64,000 nt of DNA, from contig OY987299.1 of assembly GCA_963920635.1 (NCBI GenBank), positions 128,213,373 through 128,277,372 of the forward strand, read 5' to 3'. Below are positions 12,685-24,145 of the stretch, piece by piece. The number at the start of each line of letters is the position of its first letter. Within the stretch, counting starts at the first letter, position 1. The position numbers and the translations under genes are program-made. The notes under the pieces are model-generated. The model saw only the letters and a program-made list of their open reading frames with translations. It ran no database searches and was not told the DNA's origin. The DNA is from Pseudeuparius sepicola (Eukaryota > Arthropoda > Insecta > Coleoptera > Anthribidae).

Positions 12685-12742
12685 GTAACGTTTTCACCAA
12701 ATCTACTCAAAACTTAAGACAACAATATTGTCACTTTTTCAG

Positions 12743-12948
12743 GTAGCGTATCAAGTTGCAAGAGCACTGAACTGCCAACTTCACGACGATTTCGCTGATT
12801 GCTTGCGAAAGAAACCGCTTCAAGAACTTTTGCAGTCCGACGCGTACGCACCACCGCACAAGACCAGGTTCGGACCGGTGGTAGATGGTGTGCTGGTCCC
12901 AAGTGATCCCAGAAAGTCCATGACGACGTTTACAGACATGTTCCGGAA
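12743..12948 (+). CDS. Neuroligin-like protein, internal exon
   Basis: The exon follows TTTTTCAG after a very short intron of 58 bp. It encodes AYQVARALNCQLHDDFADCL, then KKPLQELLQSDAYAP and TRFGPVVDGVLVPSDPRK. These are the helix with the conserved Cys pair region and the FGPVVDG strand of carboxylesterase-like proteins. It leaves two bases (AA) that join the G at 14296 to give Lys. Confidence 0.85.
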
Positions 12949-14295
12949 GTAAGCACAATTTTTTACGAGCTTCATCGACACTTTTCACTACTAGATTTCC
13001 CTGATGTAACTTTCAAAAAGAAAGTTAGCGGCTTTATGAGACCATAAATTTTGGCAACTGGTAATATCATACCAACATCCAAGTTCTAATGGATGTGCCG
13101 GTGTTTTCATATTTGAATCGTTCGAGAAGGTAGACTACGACAGCTGTTTCCCCTTATTAGGTTCATCAAGGCAGCCATAACCTTCCCGAACGACTCAAAC
13201 CGAAACAGTAGCAGTTATAATAGTGTAGCTTGCACTTGGAGGTGAGAAACCAACCAGTGGCGCCATCTAGTATCAAGCTGATCGAAATTTCACAAAACAT
13301 AGTAAACGCCAACAAGAACAAGTTAGATTGGTGTTGAATCCAAAGTAACAAAGTAACCTTCTTATAAATACCCACCTAATTCCAGCCCATTCTCCATTAC
13401 CTAGTAGATGCACCAAAATTGCCTGCCTCCCAAAATTACGCGGTCTCCGCAACAACAATTGTATGCAAACTCCTCGCCCGAGGGTATGTGTACCGTTTTA
13501 CTCCGGTCATTACAAAGGGCCAGCACACATGCAAGACACGACCGGCGTGTTGATACATTTCAGGCCAACCTGCAACTAACTTCACCCGTAAAGCACCCGA
13601 ACCGCAAAGGCTTATGGCCTCTGAATAATTAGGGTTCTATCCGTGTACGGCTTTATCCTAAGCAGATTACACTGCAGTACGATGTAGATGGTTGAGAATG
13701 ACTGTTTTATTGAGTTTTAAAAAGGCAATAAGCTGTCGAGTTGTATAACAGTTATAGACGCGACGTGCTTATGGCTTTGATGGCAAAACACCAACTAGCA
13801 GTGGCGTCAGGTTAGACAAGATGGTTAGACTTTTCATAATTCATGTGTCATTGTTGTTGCATCTGACTAACCTCTAGCTATCGATGAAATAAACTTAAAT
13901 CGATATCTTAATATCGTGTTGAAGTGTTATCTGCATCAATTTCCAGAAAAGCCTCTATGCCCATTTACATAAAAGCTGTGCCGTTGTGCTGAAATCTGCG
14001 AACGCAACTGCATTTACATTGTAGCGTCTTATTTACTGTTACTCCCTGCATAATGGCTGCAAGTCTTACCGTATAGTTTTACGATTACAATGTTCAGATA
14101 AGCGTTAGGGAAATTCACGAGCCATTCCCAGACATGTCTCATAATGGGCGCTTCTGGGCGCTTCAGTGTCTATACGTGGAAACTGCCGCAATGAAGGAAG
14201 TTGTGCTTGAGCTGTATATGCCTTCATTTACTTAGATAATTTCAATAGCTGTTCTAAGAGCTACAATCATCATCAAGATCAAATTTCTTGTCTAG
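12949..14295. other. Intron of 1.35 kb, nothing recognised
   Basis: The donor is GTAAGC and the acceptor TTGTCTAG. The sequence is of average composition, with no clear transposon ends, long open frame or RNA gene. Short frames between 13166 and 13632 are not supported by any domain. Confidence 0.5.
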
Positions 14296-14482
14296 GTTTG
14301 AGCTTCTCTACGGTGTGACCGAACAAGAAGGGCAACATTTATTCGACGATGTAACTCTGCAAGTTGGTCTATTAGAGAAAGATCGTGAACGGGAACTGAC
14401 CAAATACATTCGAGCTAGATGCGAGAAGAAAGTGACTGTTTGCCTGGAGCAAAGTTTGATGCAATACAATTACACCAATCAG
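14296..14482 (+). CDS. Neuroligin-like protein, internal exon
   Basis: It reads RFELLYGVTEQEGQHLFDD when joined to the previous exon. This is the LLxGVTxxEG segment that in active esterases leads to the acidic member of the triad. It continues with an acidic and basic helix ending in MQYNYTNQ, phase 0, before GTAATT. Confidence 0.85.
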
Positions 14483-14670
14483 GTAATTGAATTTATACTA
14501 AAAATGAAACTTATGGCAATTGAGACAGGTGTTCCTACCTATGTGATTCACTGGTCTTGTGCAATTTTGTTTTTTCAAGATGGGGTGTAAATTTGGTCAT
14601 CTAGAACCAAGTGTTATTTTTGGAATTGCATGTTACTTCGACATTTTTCATTTTCTCTTGCATTTTCCAG

Positions 14671-14859
14671 ACTGACAGACGGGACTATGACCCAAGCTCA
14701 AGCGATCAAGCCATCATCAACAGAGACGAAGTTATGGACATTCTTTCTGATGGAAGGACTGTAGCCCCGGTGCTGCAGACTGGGATATACCATTCGGATT
14801 TGAACATACAGTCGTATTTCTACGTTTTCAGTCACAAGACTTTTTCCAAGGAACATATC
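14671..14859 (+). CDS. Neuroligin-like protein, internal exon
   Basis: The exon follows CATTTTCCAG and ends before GTAAGT, both borders phase 0. It reads TDRRDYDPSSSDQAIINRDE, then VLQTGIYHSDLNIQSYFYVF and SHKTFSKEHI. The last part aligns with the neuroligin strand SYxYxF that precedes the HGDELPYVFG region. Confidence 0.85.
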
Positions 14860-15309
14860 GTAAGTTGTAACATATTGAAACCGTTATAATAATGAAAGAT
14901 GAATGAGAAACAATAACTTCAACTGGTATCGGTATCCAGGAACTCCGTACCTATACAGGTAAAGACAATGAACGCGGCACGGTTAATGGCCGTTCTGGGG
15001 TGAGCTAATGCCCCCAAACCAAACGTAGTGTCCGCTGGGAGGGTCCCGGACGAAATTTATCTGAGATTGGGAACTAAATAAGTATCGCTGGCGCGCGAAC
15101 CGATCTAACCGATACTAAAAAGGTCGGCGAAGGCGTTTCGGTTAAGATTTAAGTGTTTTCCTAAGGAAATGGGGGGAAATAAATTATGCGCTTGAGGGGA
15201 TTCTCGGGTTGAGGTTTCGCTTTTTAGGGGGAAGGTATTGTGAAATTTACGGTAAACAGTCGAGAGGTGCCAACATGAGAAATCTTGTTTTCTAAATGTA
15301 GCTCCTATA
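14860..15309. other. Intron segment before a mariner-type insertion
   Basis: Intronic DNA with some GC-richer parts (15050-15120). No transposon end until the CAGTATGTCC terminus at 15310. The TA at 15308-15309 is the left half of that element's target duplication. Confidence 0.5.
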
Positions 15310-16034
15310 CAGTATGTCCACGGATGGGGTAAATAAGAGGACAAATGGACCAAAAAGTGAAAGATACGAAAAAATGTTATTCTTTATAAAAGTTTTTGCT
15401 TGCTTTAAAAATAAGATCCACGATGCCAAAAATTTGTTTTTTTTGTACAGGGTATGCAAAAAATACAAAAACGTAAAATTTGATGAAGAGTAAAGTTGGC
15501 TTTTTATAAATTTTAATGCAAAACGTTAAATAAAAAACTTGTTTGAAATTTTAAAAGAATTCTTATTACAGATTTTCAAGGAAAATTTTGAAATTTCTAA
15601 ATTACTCTTTTAAAACCGAAATTTTTCCAAGTCATATTCTCACCTTTTTATTTGATTTCGCCATTGATAACTACTGTTACTGTGACATATTGTCAAAATA
15701 AGAACGATGTTGTCTTTAGAGCAAAGAATATTTATAATCCAAAATTACAGAAACGGCGAGAATAGTTATCGCTACGTTATTGAGAAGTTTCAAGAAAAGT
15801 TTCCAAATGTACAATTATGCATAAGTTCAGTACATAAGATAGAACCAACAGAAACAACTACTCCGAGGGCTAATACCCCTACCGGCATTGAACTACACCA
15901 TTGGTTCTTGATTTTCGTTGGGAATAAACATTGCAGATCAAAGTTCCCTCCTTCACCAACGTAACATCAAAGATATTGCTATCTTTGTTGGGACATGTCC
16001 TGACAAGCATCTGCAGGCACAATGATCCCAGCCA

Positions 16035-16077
16035 GACCATTACCGGTTTCATCCTCTTTGGGAATCATCAGATGGAC
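16035..16077 (-). ncRNA. Hammerhead-ribozyme-like motif HH1 (minus copy)
   Basis: Reading the minus strand: GUCCAU, then CUGAUGA, a short stem II (UCC/GGA), GAAA, a self-complementary ACCGGU as stem III, then A (cleavage position) and AUGGUC closing stem I. One mismatch in stem I relative to the plus copy. It is type I in layout. Confidence 0.6.
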
Positions 16078-16295
16078 GTAGGCAAAATCCAGAGTGTATA
16101 ACTGTATAGATTCAAAAAAGATAGCAATATCTTTGACGTTGAAGGTGAAGGAGGGAACTTTGATTTGCAATGTTTATTCCCAACGAAAATCAAGAACCAA
16201 TGGTGTAGTTCAATGCCGCTAGGGGTATTAGCCCTCGGAGTAGTTGTTTCTGTTGGTTCTATCTTTTGAATCTATCCACTCTGGACTTTGCCTAC

Positions 16296-16338
16296 GTCCA
16301 TCTGATGATTCCCAAAGAGGATGAAACCGGTAATGGGC
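16296..16338 (+). ncRNA. Hammerhead-ribozyme-like motif HH1 (plus copy)
   Basis: GUCCAU (16296-16301) pairs with AUGGGC (16333-16338) as stem I. CUGAUGA is at 16302-16308. Stem II is only 3 bp (UCC/GGA). GAAA is at 16323-16326, and ACCGGU (16326-16331) is a loop-less, self-complementary stem III, so a dimeric fold is likely. Predicted cleavage is after A16332. Confidence 0.65.
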
Positions 16339-16913
16339 TGGCTGGGATCATTGTGCCTGCAGATGATTGTCAGGACATGTCCCAACAAAGATAGCAATAT
16401 CTTTGATGTTACGTTGGTGAAGGAGGAAACTTTGATCTTCAGTACATAAGTTAATAATCAGATTTACAAAAACTGGATCCGTTAATGATTTAAAGAGCAC
16501 GAAGAAAAGATACGACGAAAACGATGCTTCTACAGTATTAATTTTGCAATATGTTGATGAAAATCCTATGCTGTCTTTAAGAAAACGAGCCCAAAGTTTA
16601 CAAATCTGTAAAAAAGCCATATTCAAAATGTGTTGAAGGAAAGTAAAATTTATCCTTTTAAACCAATTTTTAACCATACTTTGGAAGATGGGGACAGTTA
16701 CAAACGCTTGGATTTTTGTTTGTGGGTGGGTGATTAAATTCTAAATAATAATGTGAACTTTCATAAGCTGATAATGTTCTCAGATGAGTCAATCTTCAGT
16801 ACAAACGGCACTGTAGCCTCTCAGCATGTGAGATACTGGAGTAGGAAAAACCCAGAGTTTAGAATTGCGAACCGCCGCCAGTATTTTAAAAAAGTAAATG
16901 TTTGGTGCGCCAT

Positions 16914-17040
<127 letters not shown>

Positions 17041-17166
17041 GCCCAACAGAAAAATCCATTTACAGGACAGGACTGAGGGCGGTTCTTCAGGTAAGACTCA
17101 AAAAATGAAACGAGGCTATCACTAAAACCAGCCAGCGAGAGTTTGTACAATAAAATAAACAATATG
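17041..17166 (-). pseudogene. Non-LTR retrotransposon RT fragment
   Basis: On the minus strand a frame reads LYKLSLAGFSDSLVSFFESY followed by LKNRPQSCPVNG. This is the conserved RT segment of jockey-like non-LTR elements (a kxxGFs...FxSYLxxR-x pattern). Only about 40 residues remain, followed by the (AAAT)n tail. Compared with copy 1 of the host transposon, a few bases of target (around TCCTATTATG) were lost or altered on insertion. Confidence 0.6.
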
Positions 17167-17834
17167 GGATTATAACATATTTTTTTGATAATACGTGTAA
17201 CAGACATTCTTATTTGCATACGCTGGAGTCATTTCTGTCAGACAAGTTAAAAGAATTGCCTCTTCAATATCGCCAAAGTATGTATTTTCAGCACGATGGG
17301 TGTCCCGCCCATTATGCTACAGAAGTCAGGGATTGGCTCAATCGCAAATTTGGAAATCGATGGATGGGCCGAAATGGTCCAATTTTGTGCCCCCCTAGGA
17401 GTCCCGACTTGACAATTTGTGATATGTTTCTATGGGGGCGCATTAAACAACTAACATAAAATACGCCACAGTTATCAAAGGAGTAATCAAATAAAAAGGT
17501 CAGAATATGACTTGGAAAAATTTCGGTTTTAAAAGAGTAATTTAGAAATTTCAAAATTTTCCTTGAAAATCTGGAATAAGAATTCTTTTAAAATTTCAAA
17601 CAAGTTTTTTTATTTAACGTTTTGCATTAAAATTTATAAAAAGCCAACTTTACTCTTCATCAAATTTTACGTTTTTGTATTTTTTGCATACCCTGTACAA
17701 AAAAAACATTTTTTGGCACCGTGGATCTTATTCTTAAAGCAAGCAAAAACTTTTATAAAGAATAACATTTTTTCGTATCTTCCACTTTTTGGTCCATTTG
17801 TCCTCTTATTTACCCCATCCGTGGACAAACTGTA

Positions 17835-18086
17835 TATTTTAAATACTAAATTAATATTATTACACCAACCTTCCGTCAAATTGAGACAGACTGTAGCTAT
17901 AACTGGACGATACGATTACTTAACGTCTTCCAGAGCGTCCGAGCAACATCTGTCTTTTCGGGGTATCTGACCCGCATTACCGCTTCCTTGTATTGTCTAT
18001 TTATATTTCTCTATTTTGATCCTATTTATATACGCTTATATTTATATCGTTCCTGTTGAAATGTTCAAATATCGCTCGCCTTCCAG
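17835..18086. other. Intron end
   Basis: Remaining intron between the mariner insertion and the next neuroligin-like exon; acceptor CGCCTTCCAG ends at 18086. Confidence 0.6.
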
Positions 18087-18238
18087 AGAAACAAGAGCTA
18101 CAATGGCGAGGAGCTGCCGTATCTCTTCGGTGTACCTCTAGATGGACCTAAGTTCCACTTTGTTGATTCCTACACAGACCACGAGAGACTGCTGTCTGAG
18201 GTCATCATGACGTATTTCTGCAATTTTGCCTACACCGG
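18087..18238 (+). CDS. Neuroligin-like protein, internal exon (ELPYLFG)
   Basis: Phase 0 entry after CCTTCCAG. It reads RNKSYNGEELPYLFGVPLDG, then PKFHFVDSYTDHERLLSEVI and MTYFCNFAYTG. Cholinesterases have the catalytic His at HGDELPYVF. Here the residue before the G is N (YNGEELPY), so the His is gone as well as the Ser. The exon leaves two bases before GTAAGT, completed by the A at 18369 to give Gly. Confidence 0.87.
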
Positions 18239-18368
18239 GTAAGTCTAAGCAAGTTAACTTTTAATTTAGTTTTAGTTTTTGTAAACTTTGTAGTATTTTT
18301 TGCAATCTAAGATATATAAATTCATCTCAGCATCAATTTTGTTAGTCAAACTGTTTCATTTCTTGCAG

Positions 18369-18484
18369 AAACCCTAATATGCCACGCAAAAACGAATATC
18401 TAACCCTAAACCCCCTTAACTGGCTCAGCTACGACGTAGAGTGGCCGGAATTCAACAAATTCGACCAAGGATTCATCAAACTAG
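18369..18484 (+). CDS. Neuroligin-like protein, internal exon
   Basis: The exon follows TTCTTGCAG. It reads GNPNMPRKNEYLTLNPLNWL, then SYDVEWPEFNKFDQGFIKL. This matches the end of the esterase-like domain (the WPEF segment). It leaves one base (G) before GTAAGT that joins AT of the next exon to give Asp. The intron that follows is only 53 bp. Confidence 0.85.
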
Positions 18485-18537
18485 GTAAGTCTCTTGTCCA
18501 CTTGCTTCCCCCTGATAACATTGCTGTATCTTTCCAG

Positions 18538-20615
18538 ATACGCCTCCGAGCGTCGAACAGTTTTACCGCAAGAAACAGATGCAGTACTGGAACGAAGATT
18601 TCCCGAACATAGTCGAGAACTTGTCCAACCTCCAACCACAACCGGCATTTGCCCCCAACCGGAGACCGGGTGACAACCCGTTGCCCTGGGTGCTATACGA
18701 CAAAACCCCACGACCCATAACCATAAGCAAACCCGTGATTTTTATGAGACCATCGAAAGAAGATGATTACGGAACCATAAAACTTACCGGCAACAACGAC
18801 GATAGAACCGAAATTGTTTACGGAACTGTCGTTACCGCTCCGTCGCAAGAATCGAAAGGTTCTGCGCATACGATGAACATACTCATGATAGTTGGTGGAG
18901 TGTTTCTCTTGGTGAATTTACTCTTGTTTCTTGCGTTGTATATTAGATGCATGAAGAAGAAAATTTCTCTTAACAAAGACGAAGTACCAGAAGAGCTAGA
19001 GGCCGGAAAAGCTTTCCCATACGAAAACGGAACGTTACCAAATGGCTGCGGTTTCGTTAAAATGCTCTCCAAGTCAACCAGAAGTGACGACATATACGAT
19101 CCCGTAGCTGAGTCTTCGCCAAAACGTAAACTAAGCCGGCAAATGTCAAATAGTACGATCGATGCGCACACTAAAGTACGAGACTGGATAACGAGTGGAA
19201 TAATCGAAAAATACAGTCCGAGATACTTTAGACGAAACAGAACGACGACGAGAAGCAGGTTACAAATCTGCGGTTTTCCAAGCGAATCGACTTTGGGGCG
19301 TAGCCCTACACGACCAGTTAGCCCTATTGACGACGTTATACTTCAAAACAAATTGATGAAAACAGCTAGTATTGACAGACGAAAGGGGAGAACACAAGTG
19401 GAAAAAATTTCGGTAGCAATTGACGCCACTCCGTCTGGACGAGGATCCAGCGTACTTAGACAAGAACCAATCGAGATAACCAAATCCCTGGATAGGTCTT
19501 CATTATCAAACACCCCAACTCCTTTACGAAGGTCCGTAACGCTAGAAGATTTTTCACCGCGGAAGATCGATCAATGTTTACGCAAAAGCACAACGAGCAT
19601 CAACCTAATATACAATCCGGAACCTACTGTGATTAAAATACAGCACGGCTACTCCAAATCCGAACCTGTTCAAGACCTCAACTACGCCGCAATGAGGAAA
19701 CTAAAAACTTTCGACCCAAACATCGACGTAAACGTAACATCTCGAGACGAAAACGAACAGACGACGCCACTAACCGCAGAAGAAGCACTGATGACAATAA
19801 AAAGAAGAAACTTCCCGAAAGTACTTCCGGATTACCCAAGCAAAGAGGCCTTGATGCACAAAAGAAGATCCATGCCGGCTCACAACCTCTTTCAACCAAT
19901 CCCTGAAGGAAATTCTTTGTCACAGTCAAACTCACCAACCAATCAGAGTTTGAATAGGTTTCCTCCTGCTCCACCGCCAAGGACAACAACCTTAAGCAAA
20001 CAGATGAGCAGTCCGCAGCCTGTCTGTGTATCAGAACCTACCTTAGCTGAGGAACCACCTCATTCTCCAGAACCCGAAGTGACTTGTAACCTATTGTATG
20101 TTGGTCCGCTGGTTCGTAAGGATAAACTGAAGGATTCCACCGGTAGCCTGAAAGCTTCGAAAGACGAATTGGATACAAGTCCTATTTACGATACACTGAA
20201 GCATGCCAAAGAGGAGCCGAAGGTGAGGAGTCTGCCAAGGACGATAGTAAGCGCGGATCCAAATACTCCAATAAAAAGGGTCGATCCTAAAGTTGTGGTG
20301 AAACCTACGATTGCCCGGACGAAGGCAGAGGATAAGCCGCCTAAGAAGATACCAAGGGTTGTGGTACCCGATAATCAACCGCACGTTTTTCGTACTGAGA
20401 AATCAAAATTTGTGGAAGCTAAAGACGGAAAATCGACAGTACAGAAGGAGAAACCAGTTATCGACAAACCAAAACCGAAAAAGTCGCAGATACCAACGCT
20501 AATAAAAACGTCAAATACAAGTTTGAATAAACAGGATAGCGATTCGAGTCCAAGCAGCTCGTCGCCATCGTCAGAGGATTCGGACACGGGCACAGTGGTG
20601 AAGAGGATTAAGTAG
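18538..20615 (+). CDS. Neuroligin-like protein, last exon: membrane anchor and very long tail
   Basis: This terminal exon gives about 691 codons. It starts with the closing helix of the extracellular domain (VEQFYRKKQMQYWNEDFP), then a 70-residue stalk. One transmembrane helix follows, MNILMIVGGVFLLVNLLLFL, encoded at about 18873-18945, with basic residues (MKKK) on the cytoplasmic side. The cytoplasmic tail is about 555 residues, Ser/Pro/Lys-rich and presumably disordered. It has proline stretches (PPAPPPR near 19965), YxxL-like tyrosine motifs (IYDTLK near 20183) and a Ser-rich acidic end. Neuroligin tails are usually nearer 100-150 residues with a PDZ ligand. This one ends KRIK, with no PDZ ligand. 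The stop TAG is at 20613-20615. The transmembrane position and the dead active site fit a neuroligin-type adhesion receptor; the exact orthologue is uncertain. Confidence 0.85.
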
Positions 20616-20687
20616 ATTTAGGTTAAGCTGTATCATAGCGTCTTATTTATTTTGTACTAGTCTCTTTTGTAACGTTTGTAACAAAGA

Positions 20688-20693
20688 AATAAA
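20688..20693 (+). promoter_or_regulatory. Polyadenylation signal AATAAA
   Basis: Canonical hexamer 73 bp after the stop of the plus-strand neuroligin-like gene, the first such site downstream. Confidence 0.6.
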
Positions 20694-22281
20694 GAAAAGT
20701 GGAGGAACGCTGAGGAATATTAGATAGGAATGGAGAACTGACAATACGTCTGGCTTATTTAGAGAAGAGATTAACCTCGTTCGCCTTAAAGGGATTTGTT
20801 TACAGTGTTAACAAATGACAAAGGGACCGGGGTTGCTCTCAGAGCGAAATGAAGAGAAATGCTTTTAAATAAATCTTTCCCTAATCTGGTTACTCGACCT
20901 AATTTTTCAGGAAAACTTTATATTTATGCAAGGGTGGGCGATTTAAAAAAAAACTGCAAGTAAGTTTAGGAAAAAAATGGCTTGTGATATTTGAGTTCTG
21001 AGACGTCTCGGTCTCGCGAATGTTTTTTAACAAACTGGTAATTCGGCAATAAATTAATATGTCGAAAATACTATTGTCTCGACTAAAAAATAATTTTAAT
21101 TAAAATTCACAAAAATATGGGATTAGTCTATTATTCTCCTTTAGTTTGTAATATCTGTAGGAATTTTACAATTTTTGCTTATTTTGTAATTACATATTGA
21201 TTTTTTTCGAATTCAGTTCATTACGAACCTTAAAAAAAATTATCTATCTAGAATTTTTCTTTTTAATATGCTGTTGAATATAGTCCAGGGAATGTGGGAA
21301 GGTTAAGTGTTTCGTTTATAATTTAACTGTCAATAACATCTATGAAGAAGTTGTTTAACAATGTTCACTGTCAGTTTTAGAGAAATTAAATATACCTAAA
21401 ACTCATTGGGAAAGTAATGCAAATCCAAAGATTTTATCCAAAGAAGTTTTCTAAGTACCTACTTCTTGAATAATATAATATTATACAGGGTGAGTCAGGG
21501 TGAATTAAATTATAATTTATTTTGCTTAGAAACGAGATGCGAACGATAAAATCTATTTAAATGTTAAGAATATGCCAGAAAAAAATGAAATTTACAAAAA
21601 AAATTACACCCTGTATAATAAAACTAAACGTAACAAGTTTTATAATCTATAGCCTATTATTATTTTTAACGTTACATTATAGTTTAGTAAAGATACTTAA
21701 AGGTATAGAGTCTGTGTAGCAAAATTATACAGTGTGTCTCAAATAATATTCTCTCCTCAGTGGTATATTTTTGAATTAGACGGAGACAATATTTCTGAGA
21801 CATAATGTATACCTACGAAGAAATTGAGACTGAGATATAATATGATTACCCATTTACAATTTTGTAAGAGGATCAATAATTATATCTTAAATTTTGTAAA
21901 CAAAGTGAAAAAAAAGGGTGAAATTCTGTTGTCTTGATTCAAAGCAAAAAAGAACAATCAAACTGTAGTTGATCGAGTTTAGTTGAAGTGAGAGATTATA
22001 GCTTTATTCCAACAATAGTCGTGAACTAGTTCTAGCGAATCAGAATGCAGAATAGTAATTCCAGAACTGTTTTCGACCAATTAGATCGCCGAGAACCAAT
22101 TCAGAACTGTTGTTGGAACAAACCCTATACATTGTTATCAAAAGTAGAGCCAGAGCCAAGTATTAAGTATGGAATCTGTATCAGCTAAATTTGTAGTATT
22201 CCGGTATTCGATCACGTCATCATCATTTTTGAAATAAAGTTTTCTGTTCGTATTTTTTCAACCTACCCCCTACTTTAATAG
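20694..22281. other. Intergenic, AT-rich
   Basis: Between the gene's 3' end and a foldback element. No gene seen. Apart from a short MITE at 21486-21613, no clear transposon ends were found. Confidence 0.45.
21486..21613. mobile_element. Short TA-flanked MITE-like unit
   Basis: Bounded by CAGGGTGAG on the left and ACACCCTG on the right, each next to TA, as in Tc1/mariner-type MITEs common in insects. Only the tips are inverted; 128 bp, non-coding. Confidence 0.45.
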
Positions 22282-23104
22282 ACCAGGATGTAGTAACATA
22301 TTTTTGAACGTGATTTTACTCAGTCTTTCCATGGGCACTATATTCTCGCAATAATAAGGTATGAATCAGAGGGGCATCCTGGGTTCTTTATATGGAAAAT
22401 TGAGTTTTCATTTATTCGAAAAATATGCGTTTTGATATGATTTTAATCAGGGTGCCATGCGTTTTATAATGAAGTTAAAAATAGAAAATTCCTCGGAAAA
22501 CCATAGGCATAACGTTAGAGTGAGCCCAAAGGGCTATTATTGTCACGTGAACTTGTATTTTAATAATTAATTTTTCCACGTTTCTAAAGAGGCTGCCAAT
22601 GATAAGTATGTAAGTTCTTGTCATAAAACTGCCGAAGAAAAGATGACCATACCGTTTGCGCATGTCCAAATACACTTTACGTCGAATAAATAGTTTAGAT
22701 GTTTAATTAACATACAATTTAAACTGTACTTGGACATGCGCAAAAGGTATGCCATCCTCTTTTCAGCATTTTCATAACAAGAACTTGCATACTTCTCATT
22801 GGCAGCCTGTTCAGAAACGTGGAAAAATTAATTAATAACATACAAATCACGTGGCAATAATAGCCCTTTGGACCCACCCTAACGGTATGCCTCTGGTTTT
22901 CCGAGGAATTTTCTATTTTGAACTTCATTATAAAACACAGGGCAGCCTGACTAAAATCATATCAAAACGCATATTTTTCGAATAATTGAAAACTCAGTTT
23001 TTCACACGAAGAACCCAGGATGACACTCTGATTCATATCTTATTATTGTGAGGCATACTGAGTAAAATCACGTCCAAAAATCTGTCACTATTTCCCGGTC
23101 TATA
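22282..23104. mobile_element. Foldback element, arms about 370 bp
   Basis: The left half from 22282 mirrors the right half up to 23104 with moderate divergence. Examples are GCGCATGTCC at 22660 with GGACATGCGC at 22733, and the paired GTGATTTTACTCAGT and ACTGAGTAAAATCAC. A spacer of some 50 bp lies near 22680-22730. Non-coding; the antisense-looking frames are arm artefacts. Confidence 0.75.
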
Positions 23105-24145
23105 CCTAATATTTTACTGGAAATGACGAGACGTCGTGTTTTGAAACCAGGATGCAGAGTCTCACTCAACATGAAGAATGTTATCTAGTTCGTAAGTTCA
23201 CACCGGATATAATATGTCAAGCGCCAACGACAAACGCAGTATTTCTAGTATTACACTATTTATTTTCCTTTTGTATTCGTACAGGCAGATCCTTTTGTGT
23301 TACAAGAATAATAAAGAGTGATTGACGTAGAGCACAACAAATTTTATTTGGTGCATTTCCGCAGCGCGGCCAACGTTGATTGGAAACCAGGGCCGGCGCG
23401 GCGGCGCTCGGAGCGGGCAAACAAGGAAAGGAAACGTTGGGATTTGTTCGCACAATGCAACTTATTTGCTCGCGCGTTGCATCTGAAAACAAGGAAATTG
23501 GAAAACTAGTTGGGATTGTTTGGAATGGTCGTGAGACGGGCGATCGCCAAACCCGATGCGGGCGGCTAATTCCTGTTTTGTGTAATAAGCAAATGTTTAT
23601 AGAAGTGGAATTAGTGTAATATAGCGAAATATCGCGTAACTCAATAATTGCGGAAACTCCCAAAACTGAAGATACTTCAGACCAACAAATATTGCCCGGA
23701 GAAGGCAAAACAGTATAGCTACAACTATATAGAAATTTGATTTTTTTATAATCCGTTCGCATCTAGGATCTTTCGTTTAGGAAAATTTGAATAAAACATT
23801 TCATTGAGTTTCCGAGATAAAAAAAAATCAAAAAAGTCGCCTCATTCCCTTTATGTCTTTTAACAAGTTACCAATAGGTAACCAAATAACAAGAAACTAG
23901 GATTAACAAAAAATAAAACATCATAACATAGTCCATTTAATTTTAGAAAACTCAAATTCGTTTATAAGAAATAGTTATCAATTTTTAGAAGAAATTAGGG
24001 AACTCCAATTTCGGATTCGTAGCTAGATTTCATGTGGTTAGTCTGTTTACAAATAAATGTCCCTATTGATAATTCATTGAATATTTTACGTAGATAGTTA
24101 GAAAGGCGTCAGACTTTAGTAAAAAGGACAAAAAATTTGAGTATA
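23105..24145. other. Intergenic with a GC-rich patch
   Basis: 23360-23575 is strikingly GC- and CpG-rich within AT-rich DNA and has no transposon structure. Frames through it lack any recognised domain or splice context. It may be an unrecognised regulatory block. Confidence 0.4.

Larger units (their letters stand above)
15839..16437. mobile_element. Inverted-dimer element carrying two hammerhead-like motifs (HH1)
   Basis: A 599-bp insertion flanked by a 13-bp direct repeat, TTCAGTACATAAG (15826-15838 and 16438-16450). The empty site is seen at the same place in the first DD41D copy. A unit of about 265 bp (15839-16103) is followed by inverted sequence, but not as a simple palindrome. 16116-16266 is the inverse of 15839-15990, and 16267-16437 is the inverse of about 15935-16103. 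The second unit is thus a circular permutation of the inverse of the first. Each half contains one hammerhead-like motif. No coding potential. Confidence 0.8.
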
